The translations under genes and the position numbers were made by a program. From NCBI GenBank assembly GCA_964019695.1, contig OZ026516.1, forward strand, positions 103,106,368 through 103,170,367: a stretch of DNA of 64,000 nt, written 5' to 3'. The notes under the pieces were generated by a model. That model made no database searches. It saw only the letters and a list, made by a program, of their open reading frames with translations, and was not told the DNA's origin. This DNA is from Loripinus fragilis (taxonomy: Eukaryota; Mollusca; Bivalvia; Lucinida; Lucinidae). Below, in pieces: positions 12,024-23,687 of this stretch (positions are counted from its first letter, which is position 1; every line of letters starts with the position of its first letter).

Positions 12024-13620
12024 TGTCACAAGGGTAACACTTTTTTGTGACATTTTTGCCTTACCTTCAATTCAACTGTAAATTGTATTAAACACTATTC
12101 ATGTATAGTCAAATGGTGAATTGAGGTTGAAATATAGCATAAAAGCTGTAGGAAAACAATCTTTTCATCTTTTTTAAACCAGATAAATCGGAAATTTGTA
12201 ACCTTTTATAAACACACCCTTTCAAATTTTTATCATACAGAATTTCATATGATTGGAGTAAAGTGAATTGCCTCATAAAATATACAAAGTTTTATTCAAA
12301 AGGAATGCTGTTTTAATGACTAGCAGTCTTTAAGCTTTCTAAAGGAACCAACTTGCCTATAAAACAACAAGTATGATTTTATGTAGCCAGTACTGAATAA
12401 AACTACCCAGATATGTCACAAGTGTAACATTTAAGGTTTCAACCATCAGCATTTCAATTTGTTTTGCATTTCATAGCTTTTTGGCTGTTTTTCTGGTCAA
12501 GGGAGCCCCCAAAAAACATTATGAGGAATTGTGGTGAAATCCTTAAGCTGCTGACTTTGTGGCATGATTTTAACTGATGTCACAAGTGTAACACATTTTA
12601 GGAATATGTGATAAATGCATATGCATGGCAAATCTTAAATGAAATATTACTTATTTGGTCTTTTTAATAATTCTTGAATGCATAAATATAATTTAAACAC
12701 AGCAAAGTCAACAACTTCACCAAATGTGTAGTCAATTCTAGTTACGGTCCAGCAGGAATGATACTTCCTCAAGCCCATATACTAGTTTCATTATGAAGCT
12801 GACCATCCTTGAGCTACATTCTGGGATAGGAATCATGCTAAATTCAACACTGAAGAAATCAGACAATCTTAAACCAGACTATAACTTGATTTAGACAGGT
12901 AGACTTTAAAATGTGATTTGTGTCACAAGTGTAACATATATTATGGATTGAATTCATCTCATTTTTTCCTGTGTTTGGTCAAAGGATGATCTATTCAACA
13001 ATTAATTTGATATATTTTTGTATTTAGGGTAGTCATTCACTCTTTCAATACAAAGAAAACACAAAATGGTGTAAACAAAAGGGATAAAATGATGCACTCA
13101 CAAGGAGGGAAAGGTATTTTTTCACAATTCAAAAAATATTTACAGGAATTTATTGAAGAAAACCAAAAAAGATGCTAAGTTGTACATACTATAGTAGGTT
13201 ACATAAAGTATAAGTGATAAGAAAAGACAAAAGGGTCATAATCAGTTCCTTTGTTTGCTTGTCACAAGTGTAACACAATTATTTCTTTCTATTTAAGCCT
13301 TAAATTTGTTACAGATTCTTTAGAATTGCAAAAATGGTATCATTCAAATCATTCAATTGATAATTTATCCCACAATGAGTGCTGTCAACTGTTTTCTGAT
13401 CATTAACATTTTATAACTACTTACTATGCTTAATGAACAAATCTGAATAGTTCATTTTTTAAAGTTTTGTGCTAAAAAAAGGGAATTGATTTCTGTTTTG
13501 ATACATTTTAATCAATTTCCATGAAGCCAATTCACTTCATCCTATATAAAATCTATAAGAGTCTGAGATAAAAAATTCAAAGGAGAAACTCCCTCTTCTG
13601 ATTTTGTCACAAGTGTAACA
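12024..13620 (+). repeat. Six dispersed copies of a 16-bp motif
   Basis: TGTCACAAGTGTAACA occurs exactly at 12414-12429, 12578-12593, 12921-12936, 13260-13275 and 13605-13620, and with one change (AAGGGT for AAGTGT) at 12024-12039. The last three intervals are 343, 339 and 345 bp. By eye the DNA between copies is unrelated A+T-rich sequence. No transposon ends, tRNA or protein domain accounts for the motif. In one frame it reads VTSVT, and on the other strand CYTCD. It may be an eroded tandem array with about a 342-bp period, or a set of binding sites. Confidence 0.7.
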
Positions 13621-14445
13621 CATTCCATTACCAACATATGTTATTGTGTTTAATATGTTTTATATCCTATATATTCAAATGAAATTTGTATGTTTTTCAT
13701 ATACCCTACTTGTTATCTAAAAACAATTTTTAACAAAAATCATGCTTATTATTTTAATTAGAAAAACTTTTTCCTCTACACAGTGAAAATCCAGGGGTGT
13801 ATTTTCACATAAAATTTTATTACAAGTGCAAATTTTGAGCGACAGATTAAATTTTACTTTGAAAATGTGTATACATAACTACTTCATCAGTTCATGAAAG
13901 AATATTTACAATTCTGCATATCTGTGTTGTTTATAATCAAGCTAAGTGTAGCTTATAGAATTGTAAAAAAATAAGGAAAAAATGATTAAAGTATTAAACT
14001 TAAAGCATTGTCCTAAATTTTATTCTTAAACCAGTATTTGTTTCTGAAATTTTGATGTTCCCTGGTTAAGAGGATGTAAAAAAGATAATGATAGAGCAAT
14101 TTTGAAATTTGAGCCCCAATGTCACACTTCGGATGCATTTTTTTTTTAAATCACCCATCAGCGGTTTCAATTGGATCAAATATTATATTTTATTAAAATT
14201 AATTTGTACATGTATGGTATATACAGCTTGAAACAATAAGATAAGGAAAAAAACACTAGAATTCCGAGAATCGAATGTGTCGCCTGGCCAAACAGAAGTC
14301 AATCAAGGCAAATTTGTCAAATTTATATTCCGGGCGAAGGGTTACTTTAGAGAAACTTATAAATGACAAAATATAAATCGTCAAAAACGCAAGAAAAGCA
14401 CTCTGGCAGAAACACTGCTGATACGGGTATAGGGAATAAGCGATT

Positions 14446-14470
14446 GCCCCCCCTCCCCCCCCCCCCCCCC
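14446..14470 (+). repeat. Poly-C tract
   Basis: A run of about 25 bases, nearly all C, lies just left of the hAT remnant. Confidence 0.9.
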
Positions 14471-14659
14471 TGTAAAAAGTTGGACCCCTCCCAGTGGCGT
14501 AGCTTCCTTTAGGCCATGTAGGCCGCGGCCTACACTTTTTCAGAAAGTAAAAAAAATATAAATGCCAAAAATGCAATAAAATGGAGGGGGGAGGGGGTAG
14601 GGGTGAGTAAATCAGAAAGATATTCCAAATTATCCTGATATCAGACGTCACCCATTACC

Positions 14660-14975
14660 CACTGTAGAAGAACGGTTGTTTGCGTTCCAGGACGAGCTGT
14701 CACGTGATGTTGCTAGCCTACCCAATAGGAAATGAACCATCACACAAAGCTTTGCAACCTGTATAATTGCATTTTCACCATAATTGGAGTCCTTTTGACC
14801 ATGCCACCGACGTCCGCAACATGCCAAAGGTAGCATGAAAAGAATTAAAAACTACTTGCGCTCAACAATGATGTCTGCCAGGCTGTCCTTCGTAGCGATG
14901 ATCTACAGTCACTTGATGTTGACAGGATGATAAACATGTTTGCGTCAGACAAATTTAATGCAGAAAATTAGTTTT
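14660..14975 (+). pseudogene. hAT transposase C-terminal dimerisation region, broken
   Basis: In + strand frames the region gives PPTSATCQR, then after a one-base shift SMKRIKNYLRSTMMSARLSF. This is the conserved hAT C-terminal dimerisation segment (family pattern: serine, lysine-rich stretch, LRSTM, then RL). After another frame change DVDRMINMFASDKFNAEN and a stop follow, which fits the usual end of these proteins. An upstream stretch (TVEERLFAFQDELSRDVASL, about 14663-14722) may be an earlier part. At least two frameshifts and several stops are present. The catalytic DDE region is absent. Confidence 0.75.
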
Positions 14976-15155
14976 TTTTCTAAGTTGGCTTGTGATTAAT
15001 AGTTTTGTTGCTACCTGCATTTAGATATTGAAACTTGATGTCGCTTGTTTTTCAACATACATGTACAGTACATTGTATCTTTTATTTGGGATGATCATTA
15101 CAATGTCACATGTCTTCTTGCTATATAACCATGTAGGCTCCTATAAGCCTTCTAA

Positions 15156-15367
15156 CCCTTAAAGCACCAGCCAAAAACTGCAAATGAAAGACGCGTCTGC
15201 CTAAGTCCTCTGTTGCATATATTTGCTAATATTATTGACTAATGTCAGTATTGAGGCAAACAGTGTAGACCCAGATCTGGATCTCTCACTGTTTGTCGAA
15301 GATGCTTGTAAAACAATTCAGAAGATGAGAAAGCAGACTACTTTTGTAGTGATTGGCCATTTAATGG
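15156..15367. mobile_element. piggyBac-type MITE, copy 2
   Basis: Ends CCCTTAAAGCACCA and (reverse complement of the right end) CCATTAAATGGCCA are inverted. The flank is CTAA on the left (15152-15155, one change from TTAA) and TTAA on the right (15368-15371). The interior has a GATC-type inverted repeat (CAGTGTAGACCCAGATCTGG). It is 212 bp, close to copy 1. It lies inside the hAT remnant, so it arrived later. Confidence 0.7.
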
Positions 15368-15765
15368 TTAAAAGAGTATGATACCTGTCCCTGACTCCCA
15401 GGTCGATGATTTTGTTTTTGCATTTCAGCACCGTAAGTTGATCAAACTTGATAAGCATATTAGGCCATATGGGCGATGATGGTGATAACTACCTGTAATT
15501 TATAACAATCGCATGAACGCATTTATAAGTGCGAAATAATCGCAAAATCCATATTTCGACAGTCTAGGACCGAAAATTTTTCTGACCCTCCTACCATTAG
15601 GCCTACACATTCATTCAAGCCAAGCTACGCCCCTGCCTCCCCTTGGAAAAAATGATAGACCCCCTCTGGAACCTTGGAAAATTACAATTTTCTTTAAAAT
15701 AAACCATTGGACTTCCGTAAAATAAGTTGAGGACTAAACAAGAAATGTCACAAACACGTGACGAA

Positions 15766-17184
15766 TGCCCCCAAAGGAATTGGTCTAGCATAAGACACAT
15801 TTGAGGAAAGTAAGCTGTAATATAGGAGATATGCTCCAGACAGGAAAAACCTAGAAATGAGGCCAGAAGTCAATGTCAAGGTCAAAGTGACCCAAAATGG
15901 TATGCACCACTCAGCCATCCCAAGAGGAATCATCACCCCAAATTTGGGATTCCTACATCAAATAATATAGGAGATATGCACCAGACTCAATGCAGTTTCT
16001 AAAAACTAAGTCAGAGGTCAAGTTCAAAGTCACAGTGACCCAATTATGGTACACGGCACTTCGTCATCTCAAGATGCATCCACATTCCAAATTTGAGATT
16101 CCTTACCCAAATAATATAAGAGATATGTTCCAGACACGATTATTCTAAAAACTAGGTTAGGTCAAGGTCACAGTGACCCGAAAATGGTAAACAATACTCC
16201 GCCATCCCAAGATGCATCCACATCCTAGGATTTAGGCTCCGGTCGCAATAATTCTTAAAACTAGGTCAGAGGTCAATGTCACAGTGACCCGAAAATGATA
16301 TGTGACACTCTGTCATCCCAAGATACATTTACACACCAAATCTGGAATTCCTATCTCTAAGAATATAGGAGATATGCACCAGACTTATTGCAGTTTCTAG
16401 AAACTAGGTCAGAGGTCAAGTTCAAGGTCACAGTGACCCAATTATGGTACGGGACACTTTGTCATCCCAAGATGCACCCACACACCAAATTTGAGATTCC
16501 TGCCTCAAATAATATAAGAGATATGCTCCGGACACGATTATTCCAAAAACTAGGTCAGAGGTCAAGATCAAGGTCACAGTGACCCGAAAATGGTACGCTG
16601 CACTCCACAATCCCAAGATGTATCCACATACCAAATTTGGAATTCCTACCTCAAAAAATGTAGGAGATAGGCTCAGGACATAATAATTTTTAAAACTAGG
16701 TCAGAGGTCAAGGTCATAGTGACCTGAAAATGGTATGTGACACTCTGTCATCCTAAGATGCATTTACACACCAAATTTGGAATTCCTATCTAAAAGAATA
16801 TAGGAGATATGCACCAGACTCAATGCAGTTTCTAGAAACTAGGTCAGAAGTCAAGTTCAAGGTCCCAGTGACCCAATTATGGTACGCAACACTTTGTCAT
16901 CCCAAGATGCATTCACACATCAAATTTGAAATTCCTACCTCAAATAATATAAGGGATATGCTCCAGACAGGATTATTCTAAAAGCTAGGTCAAGGTCAAG
17001 GTCACAGTGACCCAAAAATGGTATGCGACACTCCGCCATCCCAAGATGTATCCACATACCAAATTTGGAATCCCTACCTCAAAGAATCTAGGAGATATGC
17101 ACCGGACACGAAGCGGGACGGACGGACGGACAAACAGACGGACTGTGCAATTACTATATGCCTCCCGAAGTTCCTTTGGGGGCA
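15766..17184. mobile_element. Inverted-repeat-bounded tandem array
   Basis: TGCCCCCAAAGGAA at 15766-15779 is repeated inverted as TTCCTTTGGGGGCA at 17171-17184. Between them lie about eight imperfect units of roughly 120-145 bp. Each holds AGGAGATATGCTCCAGACA, an AGGTCACAGTGACCC palindrome, and CATCCCAAGATGCATCCACA. The right end carries GGACGGACGGACGGACAAAC. Overlapping short frames on both strands are products of the repeat. Such tandem-core, inverted-end blocks are common in bivalve genomes; no transposase is seen, so the mode of movement is unknown. Confidence 0.8.
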
Positions 17185-17249
17185 TAAAAAACCCAAAGAA
17201 AACTGTTGTCTAAGATTTTTTATCTTTTTATGACAGATAAACCTGGACG

Positions 17250-17830
17250 CCCCACCTGACGAAAATTCCTGGATCCCCGCATGTAGGCCTATTGATACAA
17301 ATAGCTGGGAACTTTTCTTGAAAAGGATAGCTTTTATGACAGGCTGCATATTGTACCAAAGGCATTGAGTGTTCTACTGTTGTTAAAGCTCCTAAGACAT
17401 TAGAGATCACATCTAAATGATCGCAAACCAATTGCCGTTCACCCCACCCACATCCAAGTTTTTCAATAATTTGTGAATAATCGGTGAAATTACAATTAAA
17501 TTAATCGTGGTGGGACAAAAGACAATGTTTTTCCTTCGAATTAAGCGCAGACTGGTGAAAAAATCAGAGAATTTGAATGAATGCAGCATGTTTTTCATCA
17601 TTTTCCTGTTACCCGTAATGTTAAAATTCACTGTCCAATTCACCTCGGTACATTTGTTTATATGTGCCGCTAAGGCTGTGACGTCACGGCGGTCCCGAGA
17701 ATGCAGCATCATTTCTTCTGGTTGTGAGGTTCAATCGACTAGTGGTAGGAATCGGCTGGATTTTTATAATCGATCATTGAAAATAACAAGTGACCAATGA
17801 TCAATCATTAATCGACTAAAATAAAATACA
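17250..17830. other. No recognisable gene
   Basis: A GACGAAAATTCCTGGATCCC phrase near 17258 recurs at about 36009 and probably marks the end of an old repeat. Overlapping 97-99-codon frames on both strands (17507-17800 +, 17712-17413 -) show no domain. Nothing else can be supported. Confidence 0.4.
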
Positions 17831-17889
17831 TATTATATATGGTACATATCATGCCAGGTATGTCTAAGATGCCTTACGGGGTCAAGTTG

Positions 17890-18085
17890 ATTGACCAGAC
17901 ATGTTAGGTGTTCAGAGTGTGTACCAAAAAATTAATTTTCTCAACCAAAACATATGTTGTGGGTACTCAAAAGAACCATCTCAATAAGACGGTTCTTTTG
18001 AGCACCCAAAACATATGTTCAAACTGATGGATTAGTATATATTTACAATTTTACACTCAAAACTTTTGTTTATCTAAACCTATGT
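17890..18085. mobile_element. Hairpin-centred MITE, copy 3
   Basis: The central inverted repeat 17961-18007 reads GGGTACTCAAAAGAACCATC, a short loop, then GACGGTTCTTTTGAGCACCC. ACATATGTT lies on both sides of it. The right end TTTATCTAAACC (about 18069) is a mutated family end; the left end is not clear. Confidence 0.6.
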
Positions 18086-18089
18086 ACAT

Positions 18090-19400
18090 TATTTGAACCA
18101 TATGCTGTTCATACCAGAAACTGAAAATGCAGAAAAGGGTCATATTAAATAAATACACCAAGCTAAAAATTGAAGGCCAATGAAGCAGAATGTCTATACT
18201 GAGTAATCGATTATTGAAAAACTACCGATCAATTAATCAGTTCACTGAAAATGACAAATGATCGATGAACTGGATAAATCGGCCTACCACTACTATCGAC
18301 TGTACCGGCTTAAAATTTGTTGTTTAAAAATGTGACAGTGCAAAAAAATTATGTAAGCTGTTATTGTTATTAACAGCCCTTTGACTGTATTGTCTTGCAA
18401 GTAGTAAACTCTTTCACTCAACTCAACACAAATTTATTTGCAAATCACAGTTAATCACAGTCACTGGTTATTTTCTGTCTACAGAGGCAGGGCCAGGGGG
18501 TGGGGAACTTGTCAGCTTGTAGGCAAAATAAAAGTAGCTAAAAACTAATTGACAAGGCAAAATCAATTTACCTTTCATCAGCTAGTTGTCAAAGTGAACA
18601 CATTCCAGTAATACTTTTCTTGTAAATCTCACTATACCTTGTAACTAGTAGAAAATAGAATGTCAGCAGATTTAGAAATCAATCTGCCATCTTAGTTTTT
18701 TTAACTACCCACTCCGTACTCTATCTTCCTGTACACTCCCCAGGAGTTTGGTGCATTGCTATAGGTGCGACCCACGTCATGGACCCTTGGATGCATGAAA
18801 GACACTGTGGAGCCGGAATTGGTACATCAATTAAGATCTGTCAAATTGGTCTGCTTTAGACCAGGATCTTTCTATAGGATACACACAGGGTTGTAGAAAA
18901 GACCCAAATTTCTTGATGCCCAACCCATTCTATGATTCCTAAACAATCAATGAAGACCGTGATCAGATGCTACATTCTGCTGCATCTGATCCTGGTCTGC
19001 ACTGTCTGTCAATGTACTACATATTAACCAGTTTATAAGATTGCAGTTATGTATGACAGGTACTGCAATGGCCGTTATTAATATTAGTGCTTTTATCTGC
19101 TGTTAGAACTGTTTCAACCCATAAGACGCATCCTAACATGACTGATAAATGGTTGACTGGGATGTAATGAATCGTGCTAAACAAATAATATCAGTGCTAC
19201 CTGAACAATATTTTTTGGGCCGTTCGGTGGTGCAAACTTGGTAGTGATCACCGCTGATGCAGTGCATGGCGGACGAGGGGGGGGAGCGGACAAGGGTTGT
19301 GGGGGGAGGGGTCATCGAGAGAATTGTTTTATGGCCTTTAATTACTGTAAAAACTTAAATAATATGAGCTCTAAATGTATAACTGATCTCAATCATTAAT
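18090..19400. other. No recognisable gene; one degenerate palindromic repeat
   Basis: Apart from a GATC-type palindromic unit at about 18830-19020 (AAGATCTGTC ... GACCAGGATCTT and a second half with GATCAGATG / CATCTGATC) I see nothing I can name. Short G-runs occur near 19276-19312. Confidence 0.4.
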
Positions 19401-19423
19401 AAAACTGATAATCACTCTTTGGT

Positions 19424-19870
19424 GAAAACCCCGCAGGGTTTTTCTCCCATTTCATTTTGTGGGGGAAAAACCCCGCGGGGTTTTCCCCCGCGGTTTTTTT
19501 TTTTATTTTGCTTGAAAGGCTTCAAATGATGAGAAAAACTTCAATTCAGCTTCTATATTGTTTTGTAAAGCAATACAATTAAAAACAAACCTTTTTATTT
19601 TTTCAAAAAACCCTGCGGGGTTTTTCCCCCACAATCTGAAATGGGAGAAAAACCCCGCGGGGGAAATTAAAGGTTGGAATTAAGCCTTACCAATCATTTT
19701 CTGAAATAATTACAATCAAACAAACTTATTTCTTGAACTTATTTTGATATTTATTTTTTTGAAAAAACCCTGCGGGGTTTTTCCCCCATTTGAAAATGTG
19801 GGGGAAAAACCCCGCGCAGGGTTTTAAAAACCCCGCGGGGTTTTTGGAAAACCCCGCGGGGTTTTTGACT
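19424..19870. repeat. Cluster of GC-rich palindromes
   Basis: About ten copies of an AAAAACCCCGCGGGGTTTTT-type palindrome (some with CCCTGCGGGG) occur in three groups at about 19424-19500, 19600-19670 and 19760-19868. They alternate with a second inverted pair, TTTTTCCCCCA and TGGGGGAAAAA, that encloses a short ATTTCAxTTTGT spacer. The last group is a run of near-tandem copies. A 62-codon minus-strand frame with repeated KNPAGF (19914-19726) is a by-product: the palindrome reads that way on either strand. Surrounding DNA is A+T rich. Confidence 0.85.
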
Positions 19871-21940
19871 TTGACCATTTTTTTCATTATGATAGCATAT
19901 ATTTTTTTAGTCATAATTATATATGTTTTGCTCCCTTATGTCTGTATTTATGTATTTTAGTGGTTTTGAGTCTTTTGCACCACTAGAAAGATGATGTGAT
20001 TTTGCCAAATTCTGGTGTGGCAAAAAAAAACTGGTGGCTGTTAACCGTAAAATCATAAAAAATAGTGAGTATGTTCAGGAAATACCACAATCACAAACCG
20101 CAGACAACCCCGTGGCACTGCAAGGAAGAGCCGCTCAACCATCACAAGACAGCAGGAAGAAAAATTAATAATGGTAACGTTTAAAAATGAATTTGTCAGC
20201 AGGTAGTTAAGCTAGAAACAAATTACCCGATTGCATATCTCATGAAAAGACCTTTAATTTGATATATAATATAAATGGTTTGTTTTATATTTTAAAAATG
20301 GCTTGTTATTACTAGTCTGGAACCTTAGAAAATTATAGTATTCCTTAAAATAAACCACTGCAGTGTTAGAAATAAGCACTTGCCCCTCCACGGGTTGAAT
20401 GTACTGGGGCATGCTGAGAGTCTGGCGCAATCTGAAATTCTAGAATATAAAATAATATTTTTTCATGTCTTTCTTAAAGTATTGCATGTTCACTGCTAAT
20501 TAATAGCAAGCACAGCTCGTGACGCGCAAAGCGTCACGATCGAAGAGAGCTCTCACGGTATAGTAAGGAAATGGTCCAAAAATGGGGCAATAAATATGCA
20601 CAGTGTATCTTTAAAATCCAATGGTCCGGTTTTTTTGGTCCATAACATGCTACTTCTGTTTCCGACTCCTGTCAACAGACTGGTATGCAAAATTCGTAGA
20701 ATAAACGCCTTCCCAATCGAGCTCATTTGACAAAATCTTAATAAATAAAAAATATAAAATTGTTGAAAAGCTGCTAAGCAATAAGTATGTCCATATCCAT
20801 TAAAAATTATTTAAACAAGTTCTGCTGAAAATATATACATTTTCCACTATCTTCTGATAGGCGATATGCATATTAGACTGGTTCTCTCCCTTTAATAGCT
20901 TGTCAGCATATTAAGACAGGTTGCTAGTAGTCGCCATTGCGTCTATTTATAGCATACACACTGACGTAGTATTGGAAAAATAAGTTGTATTGGAAAATAC
21001 CTGTGACGCCTTGAGTCCAATAAAAGTGCATTTGCAATTCTTAAACATGCCCTCAGCTAGCATCCCATCACGAGCCACAATCAGCCCGCCAACGAAACTT
21101 CACCAGCTGATGGCGGGTCGATAGTGGCCTAATTATACATGCGGATTGGAGTTTTCATAAAGTTCATTTTGTTCTGTTATGATCAGAATATGGCAGCTGA
21201 AAAATTACTGGCGTTTGTTTTGAAGAGTAAAATAGCATTATCAAAGTTAATTGTGACCATGTTTTTTTTAAGCCTTTGCAATCGAAAAGTGTTAAAGCAG
21301 CACAATTCACAGAAACTTTGTCAATTTTACCAACTTGTTATGGGAAGTATTTGGTGTTCGGAGTTGCTGCCTAGATTAAGTGATCATCAGCCCTTTGAAT
21401 GCTATAACAGATGAACAGACGGCCAAAATGGACGACAGATCAGTTTGAGTAGATGCAAAGCTTGTGATAGACAAACTCATACGAGATTCAGCAGCAAATA
21501 AAATGAACGAATGATACTAACAGACACACTCACACACGTCCGCTTACGAGGCAGTGACATTAATTAATGGGAAATAAATGGTATGAATATTACTTTAGTG
21601 AATATATGCCGTTGATGTGCTGGGGATTTTTTATTTCCCGCCAAAGTAGGCTACCAATTTCTTTACAAAAGCGGGGAATCTCAGCCTGTGAATTCGGACA
21701 GTCTGATAAGCTTTTGTGATCGTTTAGTGAGCACCTAAGCATATATTTCTGCAGTCGCATAGAGACGGTTCTAAGAGAACCTAAAACATGCGTTTCTGCT
21801 GACAAGTTAAAAACGTTTTCTGCAATTCGGATCCAGAGGGGGGTACGGATCCCCTGAAAAATCCCTAAAATATACGAGTTCTTTAGCAATACTGGTCTGG
21901 ATCCCCTTGAAACTTGCACTGATTCCAGGCGCCTACCAAA
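19870..21940. other. No recognisable gene
   Basis: A small hairpin CGTGACGCGCAAAGCGTCACG lies near 20519-20539. A 91-codon + strand frame (21139-21414) has no domain and no homologue I know. Nothing else is supportable. Confidence 0.4.
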
Positions 21941-21949
21941 AAATAGCTT

Positions 21950-22560
21950 TTGAATGTAATGGGACCAGTATTTAACGCAAATGCATACTGGTATCGCCAA
22001 GAATTTGCCAAATATAGGGCAACGTTCCACTGGCATGGCTTCTGCTGGAGATCCGACAAAGAACTGCACCAGTTACTATTTGATGCTTTCAAGAATGGCC
22101 TCTCCAAGGATGTTTGTTTGTCTTGTTGCTTTACGTCCCAAGTCAACAGTTATGGCGCCCAAAGAAAATGATACAGACTCTTTTTACAGTTTCATTTGCA
22201 AGACCAGTAAAGTTCCTGTTATGAACGGATCATCTACGCATGCCACATGGCCTTTAAAAGAAGAGTTTTGCCGTACAATGTTGCTAATGCACTGGCCAAA
22301 CTGGCGATCTCTGACGGACATAAAAGATCCTAATGTGACTTGGAAAGATCGGTTTAACCAATTACTCCAAATGACTGCCTGTCCAAACTTTGTAAAATCT
22401 CAAGTTGATAGGGTTTATAACCATTTGATTAGCCTAAATGGATGGAACTAATCAAATCTATGGCCACATTCGAAGAAATCCAGCCAGATGCTACTTTCAA
22501 CAAGACAAATTCGACGAATTTATATCCCTGGACGAAGGGTTATTTGAGAGAAACATGTAA
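21950..22560 (+). pseudogene. Helitron Rep/helicase protein fragment
   Basis: From 21950 one frame gives YWYRQEFAKYRATFHWHGFC. The aromatic-rich lead-in to His-x-His (codons at about 22025-22033) matches the HUH motif of the Helitron rolling-circle replication initiator. WRSDKELHQLLFDAFKNGLS follows. After about 22110 the similarity-like sequence shifts frame and gives about 100 open codons to 22451 (WPLKEEFCRTMLLMHWPNWR, VTWKDRFNQLL), a pattern seen between the Rep and helicase parts of Helitron proteins. A third frame (about 22444-22560: YGHIRRNPARCYFQQ ... FERNM, stop) may continue it. The two-tyrosine Rep motif and helicase motifs are not found, so this is a short dead piece. HUH assignment is by pattern recognition only. 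Confidence 0.6.
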
Positions 22561-22639
22561 ATCACAAAACATAAATCCCAGTTATCTAACCCTTAGTTCA
22601 CCTTCAGTATCATTCAGATCATAACAAACGCATGTCAAG

Positions 22640-23640
22640 TATGTTTTAGTGCTTAGTTTAATAAAAAAAAGTATACTTGCATCTGACCTTTAAACTCAAC
22701 CCTGGGTGTGTATAAATTCAAAGTGTTACACTTTGCATGTAGGTCTACACTTCTTCCACTTTAATTTGATATGCAACATGACCACAAAACAAAATGACCT
22801 TTTGACCCCACCCAATGGGTCGCTGGTGTGTGTTATGACAGCTGATTTGCTTTCATGGTGCTCTGTGCTCAATTGCCTTAAATTTTATATGCACCATGAC
22901 TACTTTCAGAAAAAATATATAGTTTGACCTTTTGACCCCACCCCCTGGGTCGAGGGTGTGTTTGTGGGCAAAATACTTGCTACCATGTTGCTGCCAGCGT
23001 CGTCAGCTTTAATTTGATATGCAACATGACCACTTTCAGAAAAATATATAGTTTGACCCCACCCCCTGGGTCAAGGGTGTGTCTGTCGGCTAAATATTTC
23101 TGAAAAAAAAGTTTAATTTTGGCCATGGCCCGGCCCCTCAGGCCTTCAAGCTAAAACTCCGTTTGATATGTTTCATATCTATTGCTGCTCTGCCTGCATG
23201 CAAAACTTCAGCAAAAAATATTAACAATTGCCTGAGTTTTTGCGAAATTAAAATATTTGACCTTTGAAAGGGGATGGGGTAAAACTTTGACACTGCCATG
23301 TTTATCTACAGGCACTTGGCAATCATGGTCCATATTGAGAAGTTGGTAAATATAAAAGCTTTGATGAAATGTGAAGATTATCACACAAAAAAGCTATTAT
23401 AGGTATTGCCTTATAATTATCTATACCAAAATAAGGGCAATAACTCAAGTGTTAAGGGGTCGATTTTGACCAAACTTATAGGATATTGAGAGTCTATGGT
23501 ACTTATCATTTGTATCAAGAATGAATCAAATCTGACCAATAGGTACTCAGATATGGTTCCAAACAGACAAAAAGTGAAGACAGACGGACGACACCAAAAC
23601 TATATCCCTCCCACTTCGTTGGGGATAATGATGGAGGTCT
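22640..23640. repeat. Tandem-unit repeat with GACCCCACCCCCTGGGTC
   Basis: Four or so imperfect units carry TTAATTTGATATGCAACATG, TGACCTTTTGACCCCACCC and GGGTCGAGGGTGTG. The block ends with AGACAGACGGACGACACCAA and CTTCGTTGGGGATAATGATG. It is another bivalve-style tandem-unit element. Short frames here are repeat by-products. Confidence 0.7.
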
Positions 23641-23687
23641 GGATCATGACTGGTCTTATACCTGTTATCAGTATCCTGCAGATTTAG

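Larger units (their letters stand above)
14492..15635 (+). mobile_element. hAT-type transposon remnant
   Basis: The left end reads CAGTGGCGTAGCTT; the reverse complement of the right end reads CAGGGGCGTAGCTT. Ends starting CAG(T/G)GGCGTAGC are typical of hAT elements. The 1.14-kb interior encodes the last part of a hAT transposase at about 14800-14975. The flanks are C-rich (ACCCCTCC and CCTCCCCT) and no exact 8-bp duplication is seen. A piggyBac-type MITE is nested at 15156-15367. Most of the transposase is gone, so the element cannot move by itself. Confidence 0.75.

Noticed and set aside
15615..17349. Many 60-90-codon frames on both strands around 16-17 kb
   Set aside because: All lie inside the tandem array and repeat with its unit.
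19726..19914. Minus-strand frame with repeated KNPAGF, suggesting a repeat peptide
   Set aside because: The peptide follows from the palindrome AAAAACCCCGCGGGG on either strand.
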